This document shows, one piece after another, positions 9,669 to 19,116 of a stretch of 64,000 nt of DNA. The stretch is from the NCBI RefSeq assembly GCF_000960975.1, contig NZ_CP010803.1, positions 3,689,818-3,753,817 of the forward strand, read 5' to 3'. The position numbers and the translations under genes were made by a program. The DNA comes from Martelella endophytica. GTDB taxonomy: Bacteria > Pseudomonadota > Alphaproteobacteria > Rhizobiales > Rhizobiaceae. The notes under the pieces were generated by a model, which was given only the letters and a program-made list of their open reading frames with translations, was not told the DNA's origin and ran no database searches. Within the stretch, counting starts at the first letter, position 1. Every line of letters begins with the position of its first letter.

Positions 9669-10138
9669 TGAGCGGTTACGCCGTCGATATCGCCCGGCTG
9701 GAGGCACTCACGCCGGGCGAGCTCTACGCCATCCTGAAACTGCGCATCGATGTCTTCGTGGTCGAGCAGAACTGCCCCTACCCCGAACTCGACGGCAAGG
9801 ACTTTGACGCTCTGCATCTGCGGCTGATCGCCGACGGCGCCGTCATGGCCTATGCACGGGTGTTCCCGCCAGGGGCGGATGGCGCCGAAAGCCGGATCGG
9901 CCGTGTGGTGGTCTCGCCCGATCACCGGGGCAGGAAGCTTGGTGACGCGGTGATGCGCGAGGCGATTGCGGCTTGCGGGCGGATCGCGCCGGACACCGCG
10001 ATCGCCATTTCGGCACAGGCGCATCTGCAGCGCTTCTACGGAAGCCTCGGCTTTGTCGCCGTCTCGGCGGAGTATCTGGAAGACGGCATTCCCCATGTCG
10101 ATATGATCCGCCAGAAGGCAGAAGAGACAGCCTCATGA
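9668..10138 (+). CDS. ElaA-like GNAT N-acetyltransferase
   Basis: 156 residues. The N-terminal ILKLRIDVFVVEQNCPYPEL and LHLRLIADGAVMAYARVFPP are typical of the ElaA subgroup of GNAT acetyltransferases; the acetyl-CoA binding segment is IGRVVVSPDHRGRKLGDAVM. Overlaps adhC by one base and the next gene by four, so it is translated with the formaldehyde genes. The acceptor substrate is unknown; a link to detoxification is only suggested by position. Confidence 0.85.
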
Positions 10139-10581
10139 TCTATGTCGATGCCGATGCCTGTCCGGTGAAGGCCGAGGTCGTCAAGGTGGCCGAGCGCCAC
10201 GACCTGCCGGTGACCTTCGTCGCCAATACCGGGCTTCGTCCGTCACGCGATCCGATGATCACCAATGTCATCGTCTCCGGGGCCTTCGACGCCGCCGACG
10301 ACTGGATTGCCGAACGCGCCGGCGCCGGCGATATCGTGGTGACGGCCGATGTGCCGCTTGCCGAGCGATGCGTTGCCAACGGCGCGCGGGTTACCGGGCC
10401 GACAGGCCGGGTCTTCGATCCTGCAAACATCGGCATGGCGCGGGCAATGCGCGATCTCGGCCAGCACCTGCGCGAAACCGGCGAGAGCAAGGGTTATAAC
10501 GCCCCCTTCTCGCCCCGCGACCGCTCGGCCTTTCTCGAAACGCTGGAACGGCTCTGCCGTCAGCTCAATACCGACCGATAA
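10135..10581 (+). CDS. YaiI/YqxD family protein (UPF0178, DUF188)
   Basis: 148 residues, start ATG 10135 inside an ATGA overlap with the upstream GNAT gene. MIYVDADACPVKAEV at the N-terminus, ANTGLRPSRDP and the GDIVVTADVPLAERCVANGA region are diagnostic of this PIN-like family of unknown biochemical role. Conserved aspartates (Asp5, Asp7, Asp71-area) resemble a nuclease-type acidic site, but activity has not been settled for the family as far as I know. Lies between adhC and fghA. Confidence 0.9.
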   Translation: MIYVDADACPVKAEVVKVAERHDLPVTFVANTGLRPSRDPMITNVIVSGAFDAADDWIAERAGAGDIVVTADVPLAERCVANGARVTGPTGRVFDPANIGMARAMRDLGQHLRETGESKGYNAPFSPRDRSAFLETLERLCRQLNTDR

Positions 10582-10594
10582 CGAGGGACAAGAT

Positions 10595-11425
10595 ATGAAC
10601 ATCCTTTCGGAAAACACGGCCTTTGGCGGCATGCAGGCCGTCTTCTCCCACGATTCGGAGGTGCTGAACTCCGAAATGACCTTCGCGGTGTTCATCCCGC
10701 CGCAGGCCGTCGAAGCGCCCTGCCCGGTGCTCTGGTATCTGTCCGGTCTCACCTGCACGCATGCGAATGTGATGGAGAAGGGCGAATATCGCCGGCTTGC
10801 CGCCGAGCACGGCCTGATCGTCGTCTGCCCGGACACGAGCCCTCGCGGCAAGGACGTGCCGGATGCGATCACCGACTGGCAGCTCGGCAAGGGCGCCGGC
10901 TTCTATGTCGATGCGACGGAAGATCCATGGTCGAAGTACTACCGCATGGAAAGCTACATCACCAAGGAACTGCCGGAGCTGGTGGCCAAGAGCTTCCGCG
11001 CCGATATGGACCGGCAGGGGATTTTCGGCCATTCCATGGGGGGCCATGGCGCGATGACGCTCGCGCTGAAGAATCCGGGCCGCTACAAGAGCTGCTCGGC
11101 CTTCGCGCCGATCGTTTCGCCGTCCACCTCGCCCTGGGCGCAGAAGGCCTTCGAAAAGTATCTCGGGGCCGATACCAGCGTCTGGCGCAAACACGATGCC
11201 TGCGCGCTGGTGGAAGACGGCGCCCGTTTTCCGGAATTCCTGATCGACCAGGGCAAGGCCGATGGCTTCCTCGAGGAAGGACTGAAGCCGTGGATGTTCG
11301 AAGAAGCCGTCAAGGGAACCGATATCGGCCTGACGCTTCGCATGCACGAGCGCTACGACCACTCCTACTACTTCATCTCGACCTTCATGGACGACCACAT
11401 CCGCTGGCATGCCGAGCGGCTGTGA
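10595..11425 (+). CDS. fghA: S-formylglutathione hydrolase
   Basis: 276 residues from ATG 10595, preceded by GAGGGA. Hydrolyses S-formylglutathione to formate and glutathione, completing the pathway begun by adhC four genes upstream. Esterase D alpha/beta-hydrolase fold: CPVLWYLSGLTCTHANVMEK near residue 40, nucleophile serine in GIFGHSMGGHGAM, and the catalytic histidine in YDHSYYFI near the C-terminus. Full length. Only 13 bases follow the previous stop, so it belongs to the same operon. Confidence 0.96.
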   Translation: MNILSENTAFGGMQAVFSHDSEVLNSEMTFAVFIPPQAVEAPCPVLWYLSGLTCTHANVMEKGEYRRLAAEHGLIVVCPDTSPRGKDVPDAITDWQLGKGAGFYVDATEDPWSKYYRMESYITKELPELVAKSFRADMDRQGIFGHSMGGHGAMTLALKNPGRYKSCSAFAPIVSPSTSPWAQKAFEKYLGADTSVWRKHDACALVEDGARFPEFLIDQGKADGFLEEGLKPWMFEEAVKGTDIGLTLRMHERYDHSYYFISTFMDDHIRWHAERL

Positions 11426-11503
11426 TTGGGCGAACCACCATTGGCGCTTCAACCAAACGGCCAGCGCCCGAAGCGACAATCAGGGCTTGTTGCGGCTCTG
11501 GCT

Positions 11504-12634
11504 TCAGCCGGCAAGCTTTCCGCCGGTCATCGGCGCGGGAACGCCGGTCGTGGTCGGGAAGCTGATCGGGAGGTTGCGCAGCGTCCGGACGGCGAGGAAG
11601 GCGAAGCATTCGGCCTCGATCGCATCGCCGCGCCAGCCGACCGTTTCGGCGGGGACGGCTTCGACGCCGGCGCGGGTCGCGAGCATCGCCATGATCGCCG
11701 GATTGCGGCGGCCGCCGCCGCAGACGATCAGGCGTTTCGGCCGCACGGGGAGAAGATCGAGCGCCTTGCCGACGGCCGAGGCGGTGAAGGCCGTCAGCGT
11801 CGCCGCACCGGTTGCGGGATCGAGGCCTTCCGCCATGGCGGACGTGAAGTCAAACCGGTCGAGAGACTTCGGATAAGGCGCTGAAAGATAGGGATGTTCG
11901 AGAAGTCGCGCGAGGCGCTGCTCATCGACGGTACCGGAGAGCGCCAGCCTGCCGTCGCGGTCCATCTCGCCGAGACCGTTTTGCTTCATGAAGTCGTTGA
12001 GCGGGGCGTTGGCGGGGCCAGTATCGAAGGCGATGAGGCGATCAACACCGTCCCACCATGTGACATTGGCGACGCCGCCGAGATTGAGCACCGCCGTCTC
12101 GCCCGATGTATCGAGCCCGCGCAGCAGCGCCTGGTGATAGCCGGCCGAAAGCGGCGCCCCCTGCCCGCCGGCGCGGACATCGGCCGTGCGGAAATCGTAT
12201 GCCACCTTGCAGCCGAGCAGGTCGTGCATCAGCGCGCCATCGCCGAGCTGGCGGGTGTCGCCGATACGCGCCTTGGTCGGCGCACGATGGAGGACAGACT
12301 GGCCATGGAAGCCAACGACGCCGATATCGGCCATCGTGAGGCCCTCCGCCTCGACCAGTTCCCTGACGGCGGCCGACTGGGCGCGGGTTAGCACTGCTTC
12401 GGCCTCGGCAAAGATCGCCGGCTCGGGGCCTTCGAAATTCCATTTGCGGGCGATCGCGAGCGTTTCCTCAAGCAGGTCGCGTGTCGATTGCGGGTAAGGC
12501 GCCAACGTATAGGCACCGAAGGCCTCGACGCTGACGCCGTCGGTCTTCAGCAGCGCAACATCGATATTGCCGTCGAGCACGGTGCCCGTCATCAGGCCCA
12601 CCGCCCAGACCGGCTTGAAATCCTCCGCCATCAT
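11504..12634 (-). CDS. anmK: Anhydro-N-acetylmuramic acid kinase
   Basis: 376 residues from ATG 12634 (or the adjacent ATG 12631), overlapping the upstream stop as ATGA. Opens and phosphorylates 1,6-anhydro-MurNAc to MurNAc-6-phosphate with ATP, a step in murein recycling. Motifs: [18 protein letters not shown] at the N-terminus, [50 protein letters not shown] and [14 protein letters not shown]; a later [11 protein letters not shown] segment binds nucleotide. The family usually has GTSxDGID where this protein has GTVLDGNID. Last gene of the six-gene minus operon starting at 18715. Confidence 0.94.
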   Translation of the reverse strand: MMAEDFKPVWAVGLMTGTVLDGNIDVALLKTDGVSVEAFGAYTLAPYPQSTRDLLEETLAIARKWNFEGPEPAIFAEAEAVLTRAQSAAVRELVEAEGLTMADIGVVGFHGQSVLHRAPTKARIGDTRQLGDGALMHDLLGCKVAYDFRTADVRAGGQGAPLSAGYHQALLRGLDTSGETAVLNLGGVANVTWWDGVDRLIAFDTGPANAPLNDFMKQNGLGEMDRDGRLALSGTVDEQRLARLLEHPYLSAPYPKSLDRFDFTSAMAEGLDPATGAATLTAFTASAVGKALDLLPVRPKRLIVCGGGRRNPAIMAMLATRAGVEAVPAETVGWRGDAIEAECFAFLAVRTLRNLPISFPTTTGVPAPMTGGKLAG

Positions 12635-13635
12635 TCTGCTCCGTTTATGAAATCGCTGACGGCGCGGCGCAGCGCCATGATGCCGCTGTCGAAATGGCGG
12701 CTGGGGTGAACGCGGTTGGTCAGCAGCGTCCACGCATAGCCGCGCTCGAAATCGATGCAGAGCGAGGTGCCGGTGAAACCCGTATGGCCAATCGTGGAGG
12801 CCGAGCACAGCCCACCGCCATGCCAGCCCTCATAGGGCCGCTCCCAGCCATGAGTACGACGCTCGGACAGCGGCTCCTGCATCAGCTTCACAGCCGGATC
12901 GCCGGCGAAATCGCGTTCCATGAGGCGCCCCGCGAAGCCGAGAACGGCATCGACCGTGCCGAACAGACCGGCATGACCGGACCCCTGAAGCGCGTAGCAG
13001 TTCTCGTCATGCACCTCGCCGCACATGACCCGCCCGCGCCAGTGGCAACGCTCGGTCGCGGCCGTCTCGTCCGGATCGCCGGAAAAGGCAAAGCCCCGGC
13101 CGGGATCGAGTTCGCGGAGCGGCCGGCCGGAAAGGCGCTCCAGCACAATGCCGAGGAGGATGAAATTGATGTCGGAATAGACGGGCGTTTCGACCTTCTG
13201 CCATTCGCGCTGAAGGATGAAGGCGCGCAGGCGCTCCGGGTCGTCGCCATAGGTATAGATCGGCTCGACGCCGGGAAAATGCGTCTGGTGGCCGAGGCAC
13301 TGGCGGAAGGTCACCTGCCTTTCCCAGCAATTCGGGTCGTACTGGCGGAAATCCGGGATGACGCTGGTCAGAGGGGCGTCGAGATCGATGAAGCCTTCGC
13401 TCGCGAGCGCCAGAATGCGGCTGGTCGTGAAGATGACCTTGGAGAGCGAGGCGAGGTCGAACCATGTGTCGACGCTCATCGGCCGGCGTTCCGGCACGAT
13501 CGCGGCGGAGCCCACGGCGCGGGTCATCCGGTTGCCCTCGAAATCGACGACACCGAGAACGCCGCCCGGAATGCGACGGGATGCAACCGCTTTGTCCAGT
13601 GCATCAAACGCGCGCTCGAACCGGCCCTCCATCAT
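12631..13635 (-). CDS. Serine hydrolase, class C beta-lactamase/EstB-like fold
   Basis: 334 residues. The SxxK nucleophile motif appears as [13 protein letters not shown] (about residues 59-71) and the YxN element as [26 protein letters not shown] near the end corresponds to the KTG-box region, here HTG. No signal peptide, so it probably works in the cytoplasm on imported material rather than as a secreted beta-lactamase. Overlaps both neighbours by four bases (ATGA), and its place between a peptide importer ATPase and anmK suggests cleavage of an ester or amide in muropeptides; this last point is inference. Confidence 0.85.
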   Translation of the reverse strand: MMEGRFERAFDALDKAVASRRIPGGVLGVVDFEGNRMTRAVGSAAIVPERRPMSVDTWFDLASLSKVIFTTSRILALASEGFIDLDAPLTSVIPDFRQYDPNCWERQVTFRQCLGHQTHFPGVEPIYTYGDDPERLRAFILQREWQKVETPVYSDINFILLGIVLERLSGRPLRELDPGRGFAFSGDPDETAATERCHWRGRVMCGEVHDENCYALQGSGHAGLFGTVDAVLGFAGRLMERDFAGDPAVKLMQEPLSERRTHGWERPYEGWHGGGLCSASTIGHTGFTGTSLCIDFERGYAWTLLTNRVHPSRHFDSGIMALRRAVSDFINGAE

Positions 13636-15371
13636 CCCTCCGCCCTCGCCTTGTGATCATCGCCAAAGGTCAGCCATTCGGCCTTCGGCGGTTCGTAGCC
13701 CGCCGGGCGCACCAGCGACGGCACGTCGGTGGTGTCGATCCGGTAATCCTGCCGGCGGCGATCGATGTTCGGCACAGCCGATATCAACCGCTTCGTATAG
13801 GAATGCTTCGGCGAGGATAGCACGGAAGCGGCATCGCCGATCTCGACGATCTGGCCGGCATAGACGACGGCGATGCGATGGGCGATGCGCTCGACCACGG
13901 CCATGTCGTGGGTGACGAACAGATAGGAGAGGTTCATGTCGCGCTGCAGCTCGGTCAGGAGCTCCAGCACCATGGCCTGCACCGAGACATCGAGCGCGGA
14001 GACCGCCTCGTCCAGCACCACGACGGAGGGTTTCAGCATCAGCGCGCGGGCGATGCAAAGCCGCTGGCGCTGCCCGCCGGAGAACTCGTGCGGATAGCGC
14101 ATCAGCGCGTTTTCGGGCAGACCGACGCGCTTCAGAAGTTCGGTCATGCGGGCGCGGGTTTCGGCATTCAGCCGCCCGCCGGTTGCAATCACCGGTTCGG
14201 CAAGGATGCTGTCGACGCGAAGGCGCGGATTGAGCGAGGCATAGGGGTTCTGGAACACCATCTGGATCGGGTCGCCATGGCCGGTGACGCGACCACCCTC
14301 GCCCAGCGAGAACGTGCCGCGTGTTGGCTTCGTCAGTCCCATGATGGCGCGCGCCGTCGTGGACTTTCCGGAGCCGCTTTCGCCGACGATGCCCAGCGTC
14401 TCGCCCGGCATCAGGTCGAAATCGATACCATCGACGGCGTGGACGGCACCCGACTGCTTCTTGAACAGCCCGGATGTAACCGGGAAGCGCACCGTCAGGT
14501 TTTCGACCGCCAGGGCTGGTGCCGCCGCTGGCCTGCGGGAAAAATCGCTGCGCACGGCGCGGCCGTCGGCGAAATGCGGCACGGCCTTCAAGAGGTGCCG
14601 GGTATAGGCATGCTGCGGATTGTCGAGCACATCGTCCGTCGCGCCCTGCTCCACCACCTCACCCTGCTGCATCACCATCACCTTGTCGGCGATGCCGGCG
14701 ACGAGGCCGATGTCATGGGTGATGAAGATCAGGCCCATGTCGCTTTCGCGCTTCAGCTCGGTGAGCAATGCCAGGATTTGCGCCTGGACGGTAACGTCGA
14801 GCGCAGTCGTCGGCTCGTCGGCGATCAGCAGGCGCGGATTGCAGGAAAGCGCGGTCGCGATCATCACCCGCTGCAGCATGCCGCCGGAAAGCTGGTGCGG
14901 ATGGTATTTCAGCCGTCTTGCGGCATCCGGGATGCGGACCCGCTCGAGCGCGTCCTTCGCGGCATTCATCGCCTGCTTGCCGGTCAGGCCGTGATGCAGC
15001 CGGAAACTTTCCGCAATCTGCTCGCCGATGGTGTGCACCGGGTTCAGCGAGGTCATCGGCTCCTGGAAGATCATGCCGATCTCGCGGCCGCGAATGCCTG
15101 TCAGCCGCTTTTCCGGGAGGCTTGCGAGATCGACCGTGCTGCCATCGGCAAGCGTGTAGTCGATCCGCCCGCCGGTAATCCTGCCACCGCCGAAATCGAC
15201 CAGACGGTTGAGGCAGAGCGAGGTGACCGACTTTCCGGAGCCGCTTTCCCCGACGATGGCGAGCGTTTCGCCGGCCTCAAGATCGAAGCTGACGCCGCGG
15301 ACAACCTCATTCTTTTCCGGGGCCTTTCCGAAGCCGACGCGGAGATCGGAAACTGAAACAAGCTTCTTCAT
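13632..15371 (-). CDS. ABC transporter double ATP-binding protein (oligopeptide/dipeptide type)
   Basis: 579 residues from ATG 15371 (MKKLVSVSDLRVGFGKAPEK), overlapping the upstream permease stop. Two complete ATPase domains are fused, as in GsiA/YejF: Walker A GESGSGKSVTSL and GESGSGKSTTARA, signatures LSGGMLQRVMIA and FSGGQRQRLCIA, Walker B LLIADEPTTALD and VVVLDEAVSALD. Each is followed by an oligopeptide-type C-terminal segment (RHLLKAVPHF, KRLISAVPNI). It powers import of small peptides or peptide-bearing sugars through the two permeases encoded just upstream. Confidence 0.95.
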   Translation of the reverse strand: MKKLVSVSDLRVGFGKAPEKNEVVRGVSFDLEAGETLAIVGESGSGKSVTSLCLNRLVDFGGGRITGGRIDYTLADGSTVDLASLPEKRLTGIRGREIGMIFQEPMTSLNPVHTIGEQIAESFRLHHGLTGKQAMNAAKDALERVRIPDAARRLKYHPHQLSGGMLQRVMIATALSCNPRLLIADEPTTALDVTVQAQILALLTELKRESDMGLIFITHDIGLVAGIADKVMVMQQGEVVEQGATDDVLDNPQHAYTRHLLKAVPHFADGRAVRSDFSRRPAAAPALAVENLTVRFPVTSGLFKKQSGAVHAVDGIDFDLMPGETLGIVGESGSGKSTTARAIMGLTKPTRGTFSLGEGGRVTGHGDPIQMVFQNPYASLNPRLRVDSILAEPVIATGGRLNAETRARMTELLKRVGLPENALMRYPHEFSGGQRQRLCIARALMLKPSVVVLDEAVSALDVSVQAMVLELLTELQRDMNLSYLFVTHDMAVVERIAHRIAVVYAGQIVEIGDAASVLSSPKHSYTKRLISAVPNIDRRRQDYRIDTTDVPSLVRPAGYEPPKAEWLTFGDDHKARAEG

Positions 15372-16207
15372 GCCTCTGCCCTCCTCGAACGCGGGTCGAG
15401 AATGTCGCGCAGCGCATCGCCCAGAAGATTGAAGCCGAGAATGCCGAGCATGATGGCGAGCGCCGGGAAGATCAGCAGCCAAGGCGCCATTTCCATCAGG
15501 TTGCGGGCATCGCTCAGCATCAGGCCGAGCGAGGCCATCGGCGGCTGGGTGCCGAGGCCGAGGAAGGAAAGCCCCGCCTCCGTCAGCAGTGCCCAGGCAA
15601 GCGCCAGCGTCACCTGCACGGTGAGCGGTGCCACCAGATTGAGCAGCATGTGGCGAGACAGGATGTAGGAGCGCGACGAACCGAAGGTGCGGGCCGCATC
15701 GACGAATTCGCGGGTCTTCAGCGACAGCGCCGGGCCGCGCACGACGCGGGTGAAGATCGGCGTGTAGACGAAGGCGATCGCCATCACGCTGGTCCAGGTG
15801 CCGGGGCCGACAATGGTGATGATCAAAAGTGCGAGCAGGATCGCCGGAAAGGCGAGCAGCACATCCATCAAGCGCATGATCGTGCCGTCCCAGCCCGCGC
15901 CGAACCATGCGGCGGCAAGGCCGAGCACGATGCCGGCAATGGTCGCAAGCGCCACGGAAGCGAAAGCAACAATGAACGACTGCGCGATGCCGATCATCAG
16001 CCGGCTCGCGACATCGCGGCCAAGAAGGTCGGTGCCCATCCAGTAGGTGGCGGAGGGCGCGTGCAGCCGGTCGATGCGGAACTGCATCAGCGGATCATGC
16101 GGGGTGATGCCGACGAGGCCGAGGATCGCGATCACGATATAAAGCCCGACGATGGCGCCGCCGATGCGGCCGCTCGGATGAGCGAAGATGGAGCGGATGA
16201 GAGCCAT
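15368..16207 (-). CDS. ABC transporter permease, DppC/OppC type
   Basis: 279 residues with about six membrane helices. N-terminal HPSGRIGGAIVGLYIVIAIL and HDPLMQFRIDRLHAPSATYW followed by MGTDLLGRDVASRLMIG are the standard OppC opening; the EAA loop is ARTFGSSRSYILSRHMLLNL. Pairs with the DppB-type permease upstream; starts at ATG 16207, sharing one base with that gene's stop. Confidence 0.93.
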   Translation of the reverse strand: MALIRSIFAHPSGRIGGAIVGLYIVIAILGLVGITPHDPLMQFRIDRLHAPSATYWMGTDLLGRDVASRLMIGIAQSFIVAFASVALATIAGIVLGLAAAWFGAGWDGTIMRLMDVLLAFPAILLALLIITIVGPGTWTSVMAIAFVYTPIFTRVVRGPALSLKTREFVDAARTFGSSRSYILSRHMLLNLVAPLTVQVTLALAWALLTEAGLSFLGLGTQPPMASLGLMLSDARNLMEMAPWLLIFPALAIMLGILGFNLLGDALRDILDPRSRRAEA

Positions 16208-17166
16208 CAGTTGCCTCCCAGCCGGATACGCGGGTCGAGCGCGGCATAGGCGAGGTCGACCAGAAGGTTCACGATCATGAAATTCAGCGCGATGAAAAGC
16301 ACGCTCCCCTGCACCAGCGGATAGTCGCGCTGCAGGATGGCATCGAGCACGGTGCGACCGAGGCCCGGAAGCGCAAAGACCTGTTCGACGATGACGGCGC
16401 CGCCGAGGAGATAGCCGAACTCGACGCCCGAGACGGTCACCACCGGGATCAGCGCATTCGGCAGCGCATGGTGCCAGATCACCTTGCGCGCTGGCACGCC
16501 CTTGGCGCGGGCGGTGCGGACATAATCATCGGAAAGGATATCGAGCATGGCCGAACGCGAAATGCGGGTGACGGCGGCGGCAAAGGCAAAGCCCAGCGTC
16601 AGCGCCGGCAATATCATCTGCGCGAGGTTCTGCAGCGGATCCTGCCAGAGCGGCGTGAAGCTTCCCATCGCCGGCAGAATGCCGAACCAGACCGACAGCG
16701 CATAGATCGCGAGAAGGGCCACGACGAAACTCGGCGTCGACTGGCCGATCATCGCGACGATGCGGACGATGAGGTCGGAGGGCTTTTCCGCATGGGTGGC
16801 CGCGTAAATGCCGGCCGGAAGCCCGACGGCGAGCGCGACGATCATGGACAGCAGTGCCAGCTCCAGCGTCAGCGGAAACACCCGGAGAATAACCTCCAAC
16901 ACGGGTTTACCATAGGTGACGGAGATGCCGAGATTGCCATGCAGCGCGCCGCCAAGCCATTGCCAGTACTGGGTGAACCAGCTCTGATCCATGCCGAAAT
17001 AGGTTTCGAGCGAAGCGCGCTGGGCCGGTGTCAGCAACCCGGCCTCGGTTCCCAGCATCGCCGTTATGGCGTCGCCGGGAACCAGCCGGATCGAGATGAA
17101 CACGAGGACGGATACCCCGAGCATGACCAGAGGAAAGGTCACCAGTCTTCGGGTCAGGTAATTCAT
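16207..17166 (-). CDS. ABC transporter permease, DppB/OppB type
   Basis: 319 residues, about six membrane helices. MNYLTRRLVTFPLVMLGVSV at the N-terminus, YGKPVLEVILRVFPLTLELA and the EAA loop YVRTARAKGVPARKVIWHHA are typical of the DppB family. Encoded 22 bases after the solute-binding protein gene and overlapping the DppC-type gene, so the four transport genes form one transcript. Confidence 0.93.
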   Translation of the reverse strand: MNYLTRRLVTFPLVMLGVSVLVFISIRLVPGDAITAMLGTEAGLLTPAQRASLETYFGMDQSWFTQYWQWLGGALHGNLGISVTYGKPVLEVILRVFPLTLELALLSMIVALAVGLPAGIYAATHAEKPSDLIVRIVAMIGQSTPSFVVALLAIYALSVWFGILPAMGSFTPLWQDPLQNLAQMILPALTLGFAFAAAVTRISRSAMLDILSDDYVRTARAKGVPARKVIWHHALPNALIPVVTVSGVEFGYLLGGAVIVEQVFALPGLGRTVLDAILQRDYPLVQGSVLFIALNFMIVNLLVDLAYAALDPRIRLGGN

Positions 17167-17188
17167 GGGGTATGCGCCTCCTGTCGGC

Positions 17189-18715
17189 TTATTCGCCGAC
17201 GGTCACTGCGGAAAGACCGAAGAGCGAACCGGTCGGGTCGGCCGTGAAGCCCTGCACCTTGTCGCTCGAAGCGGTGTAGCTGTAGCCGGTGTAGAGCCAG
17301 ATCCACGGCGACATCTCGGTGATGTGCTTGGAGAACTCGGCGAAGATTGCCTTGCGCTTGGCCGGATCGGTCTCGACGCGACCTTCCTGCATCAGCGTGT
17401 CCAGCGTGTCGTCGCCATAATGGGCGACATGGGCAAGATTGCCGTCCTTGGTCCAGTAACGATTGTACATGGTATAGGGATCGGTGCGGCCGCCGTTCAG
17501 CGCCACGGCCATGTCGAAATCGCCCTTCAGCCAGCGGTCGACATAGACGTTCAGCTCCATCATCTCGATATCGAGCTTGATGCCGATCTCGGCAAGCTCA
17601 GACTGGATGACCTGCGCTTCGGAGGCTGCCGTCGGCGGCTCGCCGGTGGCGGCGATCACCTTGGCGGAGAAGCCGTTCTCGTAACCGGCTTCCTTCATCA
17701 GTTCCTTGGCCTTGTCGAGGTCCTGGGTGTAGCAGAACAGCTCGGACGGATCGGTGGCGTAGGCCGGCATCGTCAGCGGACCGGTCACCTTGCCTTCGCC
17801 GAGAAGTGCGGCGTCAAGCACATCCTGACGGTCGATGGCGCAGGAAATCGCCTGGCGGACCTTGAGTTCCTTCATCGCGCCTTCATCGGCGTTGAGCTGG
17901 AGGACGTGATAGGACAGCACGGGTTCGCGGTTCAGCGTCAGGTTCGGATTGTTCGGAACAAGCGTCGCCACCAGCGGATCGTTGATCAGCGCGAAGTCGA
18001 CCTGGCCGGTGCGCAGCGATGCCAGAATGGCGGTCTCGTCAGGCAGGACGGAAATATCGATGCCGTCGACCCCGACTGTGCCACCGGCCCACTCCGGGTT
18101 TGCCTCGAGCACTTCCTTGGAATTCGGATCCCAGCTCTTCAGCGTGAAGGGACCGGAGCCGATCGCTTCAGTGCCGATCGTGCCGGCCTCGATGGCGCTT
18201 TCGGGAACGATCGCGGCATTGATGGAAGACATTGCCGTTAGCAGCGGCACATCGGGCTGCGACAGGTTGAAGACGACGGTTTCGTCGTCCGGCGTGTCGA
18301 TGCTTTCGATGGAGAGAAAGTTGGAGCGCGCCGCGGCACTCGTTGCCTCATCCAGAATGCGCTCGAACGATGCCTTCACATCCGACGGCATCACCTTGTC
18401 GCCATTGGAGAATTTTGCATTCGGATCTAGCTTGAAGGTGAGCGTCTTGCCGTCCTCGGAAAATTCCCAGGACGATGCAATCGCGGGCGCCAGATTGAGC
18501 TCGCTGTCGGTGCGCAGCAGCGGTTCGTAAACGAGTTCCAGAAGGCGGATCGAGGAGAAGGCCGTCTGCTTGTGCGGATCGAGGCCGGTGGCGTCCTGCG
18601 ACCATGCCATCTTCAGCGTGGCGGCCGCTGCCGGCATCGCCATGCCCGTGAGACCGAGTGCCGTGGCAACGGCGAGCGCCGAAACCAGATGCTTTCCGAA
18701 ATGTCTGACCATCAT
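17189..18715 (-). CDS. ABC transporter solute-binding protein, family 5 (peptide/muropeptide type)
   Basis: 508 residues, with a Sec signal peptide (hydrophobic stretch then MAMPAAAA, cleavage near residue 31). SBP_bac_5 domain: WSQDATGLDPHKQTAFSSIR, LEPLLRTDSEL-like region and ISCAIDRQDVLDAALLGEG. ATG 18715 and 18712 are both usable, with AGAGGGTG upstream. Family members bind di- and oligopeptides, nickel chelates, glutathione or the murein tripeptide. Co-transcription with anmK and a cytoplasmic SxxK hydrolase points to peptidoglycan fragments as cargo (inference). First gene of the operon; divergent from the RpiR regulator 400 bases away. Confidence 0.9.
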   Translation of the reverse strand: MMVRHFGKHLVSALAVATALGLTGMAMPAAAATLKMAWSQDATGLDPHKQTAFSSIRLLELVYEPLLRTDSELNLAPAIASSWEFSEDGKTLTFKLDPNAKFSNGDKVMPSDVKASFERILDEATSAAARSNFLSIESIDTPDDETVVFNLSQPDVPLLTAMSSINAAIVPESAIEAGTIGTEAIGSGPFTLKSWDPNSKEVLEANPEWAGGTVGVDGIDISVLPDETAILASLRTGQVDFALINDPLVATLVPNNPNLTLNREPVLSYHVLQLNADEGAMKELKVRQAISCAIDRQDVLDAALLGEGKVTGPLTMPAYATDPSELFCYTQDLDKAKELMKEAGYENGFSAKVIAATGEPPTAASEAQVIQSELAEIGIKLDIEMMELNVYVDRWLKGDFDMAVALNGGRTDPYTMYNRYWTKDGNLAHVAHYGDDTLDTLMQEGRVETDPAKRKAIFAEFSKHITEMSPWIWLYTGYSYTASSDKVQGFTADPTGSLFGLSAVTVGE

Positions 18716-19116
18716 ATCACCCTCTGATAAACGCCGGCGCGCCGCCGGTCTCTGGTTGGATACTCAGTATTGTCTGCCGGGATCGCAAAACGCGCACGCA
18801 AGTGAGCGCGAACGGACCGCGCCGCTACGCTTCGCCAAAACGTCACTATCGTGTTCGATGACTCGGTGTGCCACTGTGCGTTCCCCTGCAGCGACAGGTG
18901 TTTTTATGGTTAAGAAGTCGCCGCGAATTATGCTCTGCGATCAAAGTTATAATTGCAAATTCCATCTGTCAAATGGATTTAAGAATAATTTATTCCAAGC
19001 AAGCATGCCCGTTTCGAGCCTGCGTCGGCCCTATGGCTTTTCCAAAAATTCCATTGTATTCCTGAATTCAGGAATTTATTATTCTGAAGCCATCCCGGCT
19101 CCGCGAAAGGAAACCC
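18716..19116. other. Divergent promoter region of the importer operon and RpiR gene
   Basis: No gene. Its right half is markedly A+T rich compared with both sides and contains the perfect palindrome at 19058-19075 and an imperfect repeat AAATTCCAT/ATGGATTT near 18955-18980. It should hold both promoters and operator sites. Confidence 0.6.
19058..19075. promoter_or_regulatory. Perfect 18-bp palindrome, candidate operator
   Basis: ATTCCTGAATTCAGGAAT is completely self-complementary and lies 41 bases before the GTG start of the RpiR-type gene, in an A+T-rich divergent promoter. Such a site suits a dimeric regulator, most simply the adjacent RpiR/MurR protein acting on itself and the importer operon. 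Confidence 0.5.

Noticed and set aside
13878..15356. 492-codon frame antisense to the double ATPase
   Set aside because: The opposite strand has two full Walker A/B and signature sets; this is its shadow.
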